This document shows, piece by piece, positions 1 to 13,500 of a stretch of DNA of 64,000 bases. The notes below the pieces were generated by a model, which worked only from the letters and a program-made list of their open reading frames with translations, searched no databases and had not been told where the DNA came from. How positions within the stretch are numbered: the stretch's first letter is position 1; the number at the start of each line of letters is the position of its first letter. A program made the position numbers and the translations under genes. Source of the DNA: Siphlonurus alternatus (taxonomy: Eukaryota > Arthropoda > Insecta > Ephemeroptera > Siphlonuridae); NCBI GenBank assembly GCA_949825025.1, contig OX463784.1:20888761-20952760 (forward strand), in the 5' to 3' direction.

Positions 1-1055
1 AGAAACAATGTGATAAACTTACCGCAATATATTTTAATACATAATTATATAGTTCATTTAATATAAAATGCCATTTTGAGATAAAAATAAAAACAATGGG
101 AAAAAAATAGGGAAATTTTTCACACAACTGCTTACACAAAATGTGACCATTATAAGTATTAAAACGTATACTTACATTGTGTTACGGATTAATATCAAGT
201 TAATTAGGATTTAATGATTGGGAATAATTTGTTGCCATTGAATATAATAATGAAATTATTAGTTTGCTTTTTGCTTCCATTTTTTTTTTTTATGCATGTC
301 GTACAATATTTTATTCATTGGGGGGGGGGGGGGGGGATTCCACCTTCACGCAAACTCCCTTATCTTGTATGAGAGCGACTTATAAAAATTTGGATTACAA
401 ATATTGTTATGTATTAGTTTTGTTACAAAACAAGTCACTTAATTACAAGTGAAGTTAAAATGGACATGAAAATGTAATACTATTATGCAACAGTGAATAT
501 AGAGAAATGAAGACAACATTAATATAATATCATATTTTATAATAAAGACAATATTAAAAATTTGCACCCAAATATTGAAAATTATATATGATATTTATTT
601 CAATTTGTTTAGAAAAAGTTCACATTTTTACATTTCTTGCTACTTAATGTCACAATGACGTAAGCATTAAAAATAAACTATTGATATAAAAAAATCATTC
701 TCCTTCTAACTCAAAATGTATGTTATTTTGCATATTAGCTATACAGGAAACCATGAAAACCTTTAATAGGAAGGCCGGTACATTCTATGGCATGCATGGG
801 GTACTTATCCGAACCCTGGAAAAGGTGTTTGACCAGATTGATCTCACAATCTTTTAACATAGAGACTGGTGATTTACAATCTTAATTTAATAAGACTATA
901 TAGCATCCTGTCCATAGAAAGTTATATTTGTTTTACCTCAAAGTTTAAGGATGTAGAAGTGGGGACGCTAATGACTAATATATAATAGTTGAGATTGGGT
1001 TGTCATTCTTACAAGAGGTTGTCAGTCAAGGTTTTAACAGCAGTCAAGTGGCATC
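1..1055. other. AT-rich upstream region of gene A
   Basis: No credible coding exon is seen. The stretch is AT-rich with a run of 17 G at 320-336. It ends in the TATA-type promoter and short 5' leader of gene A. Confidence 0.6.
979..985 (+). promoter_or_regulatory. TATA box of gene A
   Basis: TATATAA lies 77 nt before the proposed ATG at 1056. Genes C, D and E carry the same heptamer 49-68 nt before their ATGs. This supports the very short first exon proposed for gene A. Confidence 0.5.
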
Positions 1056-4000
1056 ATGGGACAATATGAGATCACGTAAGTTGTTTTAATTTACACGAGT
1101 TTTATGTATGAACAACACCTAAATATAGTGCTAAATAGTGTAGTATCATACAGATTCAATATCATTTGTATATAGATTTGCATAATATGTTTATAATATA
1201 TTATCATATTAATTCTGATTGCACGATTATTTTCTTAAATTATAACAGTGAGCTATTTTAATTACTATACTCCAGTTGACCATAATTTATGCCACAATAT
1301 TTACAATTTACACTTGGTTACTTTTGAAATTCTATGTAATTATAATAACCTATTTATTTTATTAAATAAAAAATGCTTAAAACGTTATTTATTGAAAATT
1401 AAATATCAATCTATCAAATTATCATTTACGTAATTTATAATTTACTGCTTCGTATTTTATGTAAATAAAAAAAATTTAATTCATTACTTAAAATAGAAAA
1501 AAAATAATTAAATTTTTTTTTTTAGTTTTCTAAGTCACATTCTAATATATTTCGTATACCCTTTTAAAAATAATTATTTCCAAAGGTAAAAAAAAAAGAA
1601 AAAAAAAAAAAGAAGCGTATGTATTATAAATAGACTTTTTCACGAGAATACCAGAAATAATGATGGACACTAAAAAAATCGATTATACTGCGTAAATAAC
1701 CTGCGTAAATACACTCAATGACGTCTGTGCATACACTTACCTGTCTCGCATGATGTAAGTAAACCTTGTGTATGCAGCACTTAACACGTAGGACACACCA
1801 TTATAGGTCATCAGTATGTAACTCCACGTCTGACCGGATGGTTAGTTGAATTTTGTGGTAAGACTACAGATGATTCTAAATTATATTATTAAAATGTGTT
1901 TGAAATATTGATGTAGTGTAGAGAAAGTTTGAAATGAAATCAAATAAATCGTTAAACAATTAATACTAAATATCGGTTATATTAAAAATTATGTGATATA
2001 TAAGAAGCAGTTATTAATTTTTTCTTCTGAGTGGAATTGTAATTTTTATTTTTATATAAATACAATGATGATGCTCTAACGTTTTTGTTATTGTTAAAAA
2101 GTATAATATTAAGAAAAAAAGTCAATTTGTTTTGTTTTAATTATGCCGTTAATTCGACAATACATCATCCTTTTTTTCAACTATAGTGTATAATAATATA
2201 TTTAAAAAAAATAATAATAATAAAAAAAGATCATTCATATTTAAAATACTAGAAGATATAATATATTATATTATATTACAATTCTTTCTATGGCATAAAT
2301 TTGTATAGTAAAGGCGCCAGTATCCAATAATTGCTTTTTTTTTGTTTTTGTTTTTTCATATCTTTCCCCCCACTCTTTTGTAATACTTAACCCAATAAAC
2401 AAATATTATTATTATCATTATTAATACAACCATTATTCTTATTTCCCTTCATAGTTATTCCAGAATTTTGATTATCTAATTAAATTAAATTATTCTTGGG
2501 ATGAATCTCGTTAGTTTTGATATTTCAGAAATTTCTCCTTTGATTTTAATGAGACTTGCAAGGGACTTTAAATCGATACATAGGTGGCAAATGGCAAACA
2601 AATTTTAAAGTGGATCTGTCTTGTCAATCAGTTAAGAGAAAATTGAGGTATAGAAGTTTAACTTGGAGCCTTAATGGAGTATCGACCTCAATTTTTTTCA
2701 TTGCAGAAATGGATAGAGGGTGCAAAGTTATGCTACCCTGATTTTTTTCAGATTTTTTAGAGCCCGGGAAGTATTTTAAAAAAATTATTGAAAGTCCTTT
2801 TTGTGACGTCACGCGGCGGCAAGTCCTATCTTTTTCTTAAGGAGCGGCGTCTCGTGACGTTACAAAAAGAACTTTCAATATTTTTTTAAAAATACTTCCC
2901 GGGCTCTAAAAAATCTGAAAAAAATCAAGGTAGCATAACTTTGCACCCTCTATCCACATTTCTGCAATAAAAAAATTTGAGGTCAATACTCCATTATAAA
3001 CGAAAAATAGGAAATTCAGCTGTTGTGAGGAAACCACATCAAACCATATGATTAAATTCCAGAACACTCAATTTTTACATTGTTACAAAAATATTCTGTA
3101 TTATAATTCTGTAGCACCATTTAGCTAATAATATTTAACAGAGTAACCGTTAAATTGTTTTGCAGTGTACTTTAAATTTAAGTGTATGATAACCCAGATT
3201 AAAAACATTTCCGGATCATAAAATTGTAAATGCTACCGTATTTTTACTGTAGCACTCATAAACTATTATTATCATTACAAAGATAACAATATTAAATATA
3301 TAACTAACTAACAGTACCATCTGTGATCGGATTTAAGGTTGTCAAATAATCCTCATCGATTTTTTTTATTTCTAAATATAGATAAGAAACACAGAGAGCT
3401 ACTATGAATGATCGGGGTACAGTAGGCAACGTTGAAAACCGAATTCAGTACTTTCATATAAAAATATATGGCTTGAAATAGCGTTATCTTGCTTCAAATA
3501 TTGATCTTTTCATTTTTATTGATTGCAAAACGTTGCAAAATCATGCGTTTTTATTGACAATATTTTTTGGTTATATATTTGCTAACCCACACCATATAAT
3601 AAAGCCCACACCTACGTTATCATAAGTTAAACTGGCAAATATTATAAAAAAAAATCACGTAATGCTGAATGGGTAGTTATTACAATGTATTATTAAATTA
3701 TAAATATAATCATTCAAATACTAATCATATTTGGAACATACGGATATCTATAATTTATTTCATGTTTTTTTTTTTTCTAATACGTTAATTTAAAACGTTG
3801 TATCAAATTAAAATATTGTCAAGTTATTTACTTACTTTATCATTATAGAATAATGTATACACAAAACTCTCTCTTCACTAAGCGTTTTGTATTACTCGGT
3901 TAAGGCTTTCAGGTTCTTGTAAACAAGTAAATTTAAATAAAAAAAAATTATATGATGACACAACTGCTTTGTGTTTGTATTCATTTTTTCAATTTTTTAA

Positions 4001-4489
4001 AACATAGTTTTGACAATTTTAAAACAAAACATTAAATAAAAATAAAATTTTATTTAAATCATATTTTTGTAATATACTATACAAGTTAAATTATAATTTT
4101 TTTAAGAATTTCAACAATTATAAATTTAAAAAATTTTTTTTTTAGACACAACCCGACTTTTGTGGCTAAACAACAAGAACGTTGGGGTGCCATGCAGTGG
4201 TGGAAGAAGACCCTGATCATCCTGTCCATCATCGTGCTCCTGTTCCTGATAATCTTCGTCCTGATCATCATGATCCGCGCCGCCACGGTCAAAGCCCCGC
4301 CAATGTCCTCCAAACTGAGTCTCTTCAGCAAGATGTCCATGGAGTTGGTGGACGATGGCAGACAGATGGAGAGGGCCCAGAGGCTGGCGGGGGCCCTCAA
4401 GATCGCCACCGTGTCCAGTCAGGAGCCGAAACCTGAGGACGACAAGTTCTTCTACGAACTGCACACCTATATCAGAAAAAGTAAGAATC

Positions 4490-4520
<31 letters not shown>

Positions 4521-7500
4521 CTTTTCAAACGTAGCTTGTTACGTTAGTGAGTATAAAATAATTTTGCCCCTACAAAAATTTTGTGGTAGCGTAAAATGAA
4601 TACCTAGAGGGATATATTTGGAAATATATCCCTCTATGCCTATACTAGGGAGAAATCTTAGCATGGCATTAAACCATAATCCCTCTTATTATGATTAAAT
4701 TTAAGCTTTTTGTGTGAAGAAAATCATAAAATATTATATATTATTGAACACATTTAAATTAAAATTTTTGTTGATTATCTTACACTTAATTTAAATTTCA
4801 ATAGAATATCTGAGGTGATAACATAACTAATATTTACAAATTTTAAAGCATTTTTATTAGTTAATGTTAATTAGTATTGTATTAGTTTTAATTACATAAT
4901 AAAATATTTTTTAACACAATGAAAGTATAAATTTTGTTGCTTAATAAAATTGCAGATTAAATTAATAACTAGTTAAGAAACAAAATTTAATTTAATTAAT
5001 TTATACATATATACATACTTTAAATTGCAAATTATAATGAAGAAAAACTACCCTACACATTTTTCTTAGAAAAATTAAATTGTTTGTTAATTAAAGGAAT
5101 AAAACTTCAAAATATTATTTAATGGTTCACATTTATAATATCGTACATTACTTTTAACTTGGTATGAAATTTTAATGCAATGTAAAGTGCTGTACTGTCA
5201 ATCAAAGAATTGACAAGCTGTGTACAACGATATTCAAATATTAATACAGGCAAACATTTACATGAGACTTATAGAGGGGTATGTCTGGCAGGGTAATTAT
5301 ATGTGGGGAGTGATGACCGACTGAGAACAACTGTACATTGTTACGAACTTGTTTTCGGTTCCATTGTTGGACCCAACAATGGAGTGATTAAACAGGATTG
5401 TCTTTGATTTGTTTTTAATATTTCATACCATTTTTTATTACGAATTAAAAAGTTCTTCTTTTAGAGGGTATATTTATTTTGCTTTTTTTTTTTTGTTGTT
5501 GAATACAGAATTATCAGAAATGACCTACCATCTAAAAGAAATAAAAAGAAAATGTAACATTTTTAAGAGAATATAATATATATAAGTACGTAGTCGAGAT
5601 ACATTACATTAGTTATTATAGCAACTCCCTAATTAATAATTAACATTGAGAATCATAATAATATTTTAAAGATTTTTTTTCTTCCGATTGGATTGCCGTT
5701 TAAAAAATTGCCAATTAAATTTTATTAATTAAGTTTTATTTTATTTTATTATTTTTTTTTTTTAAAACTTTATTAATTTTATTTTAATTTATAAAATTAT
5801 AACCTCTGTATATTATTCATATTTTTATAACGTTCATGGTAATAATATGAAAGATCTGCTATATTAAAAATGAAAATTTTTAACTACCTAGTAACAAATT
5901 TCTTTTTTTTGTCTTCCAGGTTTTCCTCGCATTCACAACTCATCTTTCATCCGACGTGACGTCATTAACCAGAAGAGCTTACTGTACACGGTGACCGGCA
6001 CCAACCCTGACAAGTTACCTTACATGTTATGTTCCCACCTGGACGTGGTACCTGCAGACCCTACCAACTGGGAGGTGCCACCTTTCGGAGGTCTGATCGT
6101 CAACGATACTTACATTTATGGACGTGGGGCCCTGGATGACAAAGGAGGAGTTATGGTGAGTACTTTATTTTAGTTGCTGTCTATGTACCGATGGAACCAC
6201 AAAAAATGCTTATGCAGACGTTATGGGTGACGTCATAAAAGACGTTTGGCATGAAGGTATGAGTAATAAGAGAAGGAAGTCTCGAATGACCTTCTATCAA
6301 TCAACTTCACAGATACAATAAATATCGTTGCCGATACCATGTAAAGAAATAGGCATTTTTTGTGGTCCCGTTGGTATATAGCAAGAATTTTACTCCTGTC
6401 TCACTTGCTAGAGCTGCAGCTCTAATACTGTAGATAGAGAGATGCAGATTTGTAATTTTGGGACATGTAAAAAGAGCACCCAGTTTACTCATATCAAGAG
6501 TTTTTGTTCATCTCGCCTCCATATAAGACTGAGTAGTAACGTCTACAAACAAAGCAGGAGTATTAACGTTCGTGCTGTACATAGGTGTAGGTGTACATTT
6601 TAGGAAAGCATGAAATGTATCTTTGCTTGATTTGATAGAGACAAGAAAATGCAGATTGAAATTTTAATTGAAGTATTGTATAGTGTGACTATTTTATATA
6701 TAGTTCTCCATAATTTCATAGTTGGCTGCGTGTCAACGCCTATAGATAAACAAACATTACAAAATAATAACAGATAGCAGTGTCATTGTTCCGAGGGTTA
6801 TAATTTCTATCAAACGCCACGAAGAAGCATAAAACAAATAGAATTGTGTATTGTTAAAATTGCCACACACCTAATAAAAAACGAATACACATTAATAATT
6901 TAAAAACCTGCGTGAACAATTTTATATTACTAATGTAAATAAATAAAGGAGCGAAAGGAACAAATTGGTAGTGTTTAAATAACAATGAGGTATTAGAATG
7001 TGAAAATTTTAGTGCCTTGATCGAAAGAAGGGGTAAAAATATGGTATTGTAAATTTTTTTTTTAGATTTTTCTGAGACAGGGAACTATTTTTAAAAAATT
7101 ATTGAAAGTCTATTTTACGACGTCACGGGTGGCACTGCCCTATCCTTTTTCTTAAGGAGTGCCGCCCGTGACGTCATCAAAATAGACTTTCAATCATTTT
7201 TTAAAAATAGTTCCCGGTCTCAGAAAAATCTGAAAAAAATTCACAGTACCATATTTTTACCCATTCTTTCGATTGAGCTACTAAAATTTTCACATTCTAA
7301 TATCTCATTCTGGTTATATTATTATATGTATACACGTTTACCTTTATTTCATTCATTGGCTGCAACCTTGATATCTTTATCAGTGCATATTTTAATCAAT
7401 GATAAAAAGTCTTAACTAAGAACAAAAATTGACACACACCTCGTTGACCTCGTAATCTAATTCAGATAACAATTATTAGAACATTCGAATTTAGAAATGA

Positions 7501-10500
7501 ACTTCCTTTACAAAGAAGGATGTTACAACCGTGTTTTTTTTTTATTATTTATTACCTCTTTAAATTTATTTTCAAAATTATGAATTATATGTAATAAAAT
7601 TTTAATATTAAAATTAAAACTTTGACATTTTGGATGGTCATTAAGTAAAAGTAATATAATATACCTGAAAGTCGATGCAAAACGGAAAATGGATATTTTA
7701 TTAATTATAGAAGGTCAATTAAGAAAAGACTATATTTTCAATATAACATATAACAGTTACTAATTAAAATTATCTCTATAGCTTGTGAAATGTTTTATTT
7801 TATTTATTTATCTTTATATATTTCTTTAAATAAAGTGGGAGGAATCGTAAATTTTAGCAGTATGATAATTAGGAATACTTTGAAATAACTGCAAAATGTG
7901 TGCATTTCCCTTCATATAACTTATAATATAATAATAGGTTTTTAATATAATTTTATTCAGTTTTGAGTAACAATTTATAATATTATAAGTGTCGTATAAA
8001 CCACTAGGATTGATGCTGTTATGGACCTAATGCTTCATGTAAATAAGAAAATAAGCTCAAGTAATGGAGTATCAACCTAAAAAAATTTTATTGCAGAAAT
8101 GGATAGAGCGTGCAAAGTTATGCTACCCTGATTTTTTTCAGATTTTTTAGAGCCCGGGAACTATTTTTAAAAAATTATTGAAAGTCCTTTTTGTGACGTC
8201 ATGAGTCGGCAAGTCCTATCTTTTTCTTAAGGAGTGGCGTCTCGTGACGTCACAAAATGGACTTTCAATAATTTTTTAAAAATAGTTCCTGGGCTCTAAA
8301 AAATCTGAAAATAATCAGGGTAGCATAATTTTGCACGCTCTATCCATTTCTGCAATAAAAAAAATTTAGGTCAATACTCCAGTACATCAAAACCTCGTGG
8401 TTTATACAACACATATAAGGTGACGAAATTATAATGGAAGTATATTTCATTGTTTACCATGGAAGTTGCGTGTTAAAAATTATTTGTGACGTATTTTTTG
8501 TTTCAGGGAATTTTAGAAGCGGTTGAATACATGATCAGCAAAGGCGAGCGCCCTCAGAGGTCATTCTTCTTGGCGTTCGGACACGACGAGGAGGTGAATT
8601 ATTTACTGTCTTCAAACAAAACTTACCCTACTTTTATTTACGTTGACTTTATTAAGGTAAAGAGATATTAACGTCGGCCAGCTAATTTTTTAGCTACATT
8701 TGATTAACATGTAAACCTTAGCAAATTCACAAAAATTCTGAACTTTTTTTGAGAGGCAGATATTAGTGCCTAAAAGCCATGGAAAAAATTTCAAAACAAT
8801 TTAACGAGCCGATTTTTTTAAATTAATTTATTTAATTTTCAGCATAGGGCTTTCCCATGGAGAGACAAACTAAAAAATTAATTAAAAAAAATATTAAATT
8901 GTTTTGAAACTTTTTCTATGGCTTTTATATAGGCACTAATATCTGGCCTCTAAAACAAAAATCAAAATATTTGTGAATTTGCTAAGGTTTACATGTTAAT
9001 CAAATGAAGCTAAAAAAACAGCTGACCGACGTTATCTCTACCTTAATACAAGACCATTTTTTTAAATGGTAACATGCATGGGTAATCATTTGCTTTATAT
9101 GAAAATTTAACGTAGTAACATAATATTTTCATGCATGCTGTAATTAACTTATAATTTAATTGTAATAAATTACAGTGGTACCATTTAGTAACCTCCCTTA
9201 TATTATACCCTTTCTCTATCTTTAAAAAACCGCACGAATTAAGTCGTATGTACGTTATAAAAAGCAAAGAAAGTTTATAGAGAATATTTACTATATAACA
9301 GCGTACTTCGAGTTTAGTTATCAACTTAAGAATTTAGTTTTTGCTGTAATATAACACAAACTATCACGTCACTAAATTATATTACTTTAAAAAAATTTCA
9401 AAATTCAACTGCTCTCTTCCCCAGATGTTTTGAGACTATTTTTTATCTTAGAAATTAATTCTTTGAAACTAACAAAGTCTCAGATCACCTGAGGAAGAAA
9501 GCATTTGACTCTAGGAACGTCGTAAAGTGTAGTAAAAGGGATAGTGCCAAATATTTTGCAATTATTACAGCAAATATTACGTTTAGAATTAAATTGAACA
9601 CCGTCAAAATTTCCCCCATTAAATAATTTGTTTATTCTTGGCCAGGTGTCTGGTAAGAGTGGTGCACTGGAGATAGCCAAGGAGCTTCAGAGGAAAGGAA
9701 CGAACCGGCTGGACTTCATTGTGGACGAAGGACATCCTATCACACACAACGTGTTCCCTGGCACGGACCAGAACGTCGCTTTGTAAGTAGAATTTATACG
9801 TCAGCAAATTATATTTTCCAGTAACGTTTTATTTTATTTTACGTCTATTTTAGTAAAAGGGTTGTACTCTAGTCCTTTTAAATATGTCTTCTATACACAA
9901 AAGGGGATATATACGATGAACCCTATATGTGAAGAGAGATGAAGAAGACAAATTTTTGTAATTTGGGACTCAAATAATTAAGTTTGAATATTAATACGAT
10001 ACGTGTTGAGTTCAAAAATAAATTTTTAATGCTTGTGAGTTATAAGATTTTCAAATAATTTAATTTAAAATAATTTCTAGTTAATTTTCTTCTTGCTAGA
10101 TCACATTTGCCTTAATAAATCTATAATATAGTTAGATCTATTATAACATATAGTTAGATCTTGCGTTATTATGAGTGACTAATTTTCTGGAGTTTAAAAG
10201 AAATGTCAATTAAAAATATTTACGAATCTAATTCTCGCCTCAGGATCGGAGTGTCTGAGAAAGGCTCTCTGACGCTGCAGCTGAAGGTTCAGGGTACTCC
10301 CGGCCACTCGAGCTTCCCTCCCTGGGAAACCTCCATCGTGATCCTTGCAGACGCCGTGTCCAGGGTCGAGAAGCACAAGGTACCGGCAGAGTTCGGGGAG
10401 GGGCCGGAGAAATACACCTTCGAGTACCTCGCGCCGCATGTGAGTACCTGCAGCTGCAAGTTCGTAAATGTACAATCAATTCCATCATTACAGGGAATAT

Positions 10501-13500
10501 ATTATAGGAAAATCTTATCCAAGGGCATTGGGTGTAGCACCGGTAGTTGGCAACACTGACGTATCTTCACCATGTTAATTTTTCAACCCCGCTCCTCGGA
10601 GTAATTTTTTATGTTAGAGCTAAGCTGATTGCAGTATAGTATCAAGATAATTAGTAGCCCAAGTGCACAATTTGGCTAAATAAAGCCTGATTTAAAGAAA
10701 GGTATTTTTTTATATTTTAAAAAAATGCATGTAAATTTAAAAAATTACTAGAAATACTTTTCTTTAAATCAGATTTTAGTAAACAAAATTGTGCACTTGG
10801 GCTACTAATTACCTTGATACTACTGCAATCAGCTTAGCTCTATCATAAAAAATACTCAGAAGAGCGGGGTTGAAAAATTAACATGGTGAAGATAGGTCAG
10901 TGTTGCCATCAACTACCGGTGCTTCACCCAATGTCCTTAATTGATTCTCAGCTGCATGATTGTGTATTTTTTATGAGTTATACTGATTATTTTGTCATAT
11001 TTTAAGACTTGATGAAATAAAACAAATTATTGCATAAATTAATGGAGTTTAAAAAAAAAACAGCTTTACATTTTACATGTCACCCTGTTTTTTTTTTTTT
11101 TGTTTTTTTTTTTCTTAATACTTTTTAATCGAGCCCAGGAATTATTTTTCAAAAACACTTGAAAACTCAATGCATTTTTTCTAGCTATTGGATAAGCATG
11201 ACTGTTGCATGAAAGGGGCGTGGTCTTCAGAGCTGATCGTAATTTGACTTGCATGAATACATTTATAATAATATACCCATTCATATTATTTTATTCTGTA
11301 ATAAATGTAGTTATTTTATATACTGTATATGCACATTCGGTGAGTGTCATGAAAACAGATTCAATGGAACATTCATGTTCTATATAAAAAATTCACCAAA
11401 AATTTTTAATGTATAAATTGTACATAAACTTGTTTTCATGAAAAAAAAATTTAAAAAAAAAAAAGAAATAATTAAAAAATGTACTCATTCAATTAGGATG
11501 GAAAGTAAGTTAGGGAGTTAACACTAATATACCGAAATCAGATTTACCATCTAAGGTTTTTAAATTCTTTGTGAATCATTTTTTTTAAAAATATTGAAGT
11601 TTATAACTATTTTTTTGCATTGATATTTAAATACAATTTTTTTGACCAAATTAATTTAAATACTTAAATTAATTTAATATAAATAAATTAAATAATATTT
11701 AAAAATTAACAATTTATGTATTATATATAAATATATATTTTTAAATTAAGTTGTATTTTAATTTTTAAATATCTGAATAAAATTTTGCCGAATTGCTCAT
11801 TTTATATTGTTTCATTGGAAGTAGTAACCGATATGTACTGAATAATAAGTACAAAATGGATCACGTCAGAAATCTTTAAAATATGAACATAATTACATTA
11901 CTTACACAAAAACACACATATTAATAGAAAAATTATACATTGGAATAAAACGAACTTTTATTTTAATTTTAACCAGTCATTGCACTGAATTAATAATTGT
12001 TACATTTTTTTGATATTTTATTGCTGTAATATAATGGAGTATTGACCTCAATTTTTTTTATTGCAGAAATGGATAGAGGGTGCAAAGTTATGCTACCCTG
12101 ATTTTTTTCAGATTTTTTAGAACCCGGGAACTATTTTTAAACAATTTTTTAAAGTTCATTTTGTGACGTCACGAGACGCCGCTTCTTAAGAAAAAGATAG
12201 GACTTGCCGCCGCATGACGTCACAAAAAAGACTTTCAATAATTTTTTAAAAATAGTTCCCGGTCTCAAAAAAATTTGAATAAAATCAGGGTGGCATAACT
12301 TTGCGCCCTCTATCCATTTCTGCAATAAAAAATTTTGAGGTCGATACTCCATTTAAGTGAATTAAATTCAACATTTAAAAACATTTTTTATATTAGTGAT
12401 ATAAATTATAACAATGTATTACAGGTGAGTTTCGGTTACCGGCTGCTGTACTCGAACATGTGGTTGTTCGGGGACTCAATGATCTCTGCCATGGAACGTG
12501 TGCCTCAGACGAACGCGATGGTGCGCACCACCACGGCTGTCACCATCTTCAACGGAGGGTTCAAGGTACGACGAGGGTTGAGGGGTTCTTACTTTGGTAG
12601 CAATTAGAAATGGAGCATCGACCTCATTTTTTTTTTTTTTTTTTTTTTTTTTTACTGCAGAAAAGTATAAAGTGTGCAAAGTTATGCTACAATGATTTTT
12701 TCAGATATTTTAGAGCCCGGGAACTATTTTTAAAAAATTATTGAAAGTCCTTTTTGTGACGTTACGAGGCGCCTCTCCTTAAGAAAAGGATAAGACATTA
12801 ACGCCCGTGACGTCATAAAACGGACTTTTAAATAATTTTTTTAAAAATGCTTCCTGGTCTCAGAAAAATTTGAAAAAATCAGAGTAGCATATTTTTACAC
12901 CCTCTATCCATTTCTGCAATAAAAAAATTTGAGGTCGATACTCCATTGTTAACGAGAAGAATGATGAAACATTATATATTAGCTAAAAAATTAAGGTAGA
13001 AAGCCTGCATTTCACGATAAATTTTGCATACAAGAAAATATTCACTCCAATATAACAAAAGTTGAAGCTTTCTTGTATGGGAAATTTGTATGCAATAATT
13101 GGAAAATTTTTATCGTAATACCGAATAAAATTAGTCATGAAAATCTTTATGTCTGTGGTTAAAGAAGTTCAGAAAACAACGCTTTTATAAGATAATTGTT
13201 GGCCCTTGATAGACAAAGCTTCATATTATAATGGAGTAATATGGTGTTTTTTCTCCTGTCTCCATCAAAATACTTATTATTTTTCGTAAGAAGTAAAATA
13301 GATGGGAAATAAATAATTATAAATTAAAATTGAAAGTACAGAATAGTAAAACATAATATTATATAAGTTTAATTCCCTATTATAAAATGGTGCATTGTTG
13401 TGCCGTCTGTCTATACTATCTCACATGACAATGCAATGACAATATTTATTTCTTATAAAACGAATATTAATAGCAATGAAAATATAGAAATATACTTGCA

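Noticed and set aside
264..452. Open frame across the poly(G) run
   Set aside because: Poly(G) gives a Gly run; no exon signals or homology.
4086..4464. Minus-strand open frames opposite gene A exon 2
   Set aside because: Antisense shadows of a GC-rich exon whose plus-strand frame matches gene B and the M20 family.
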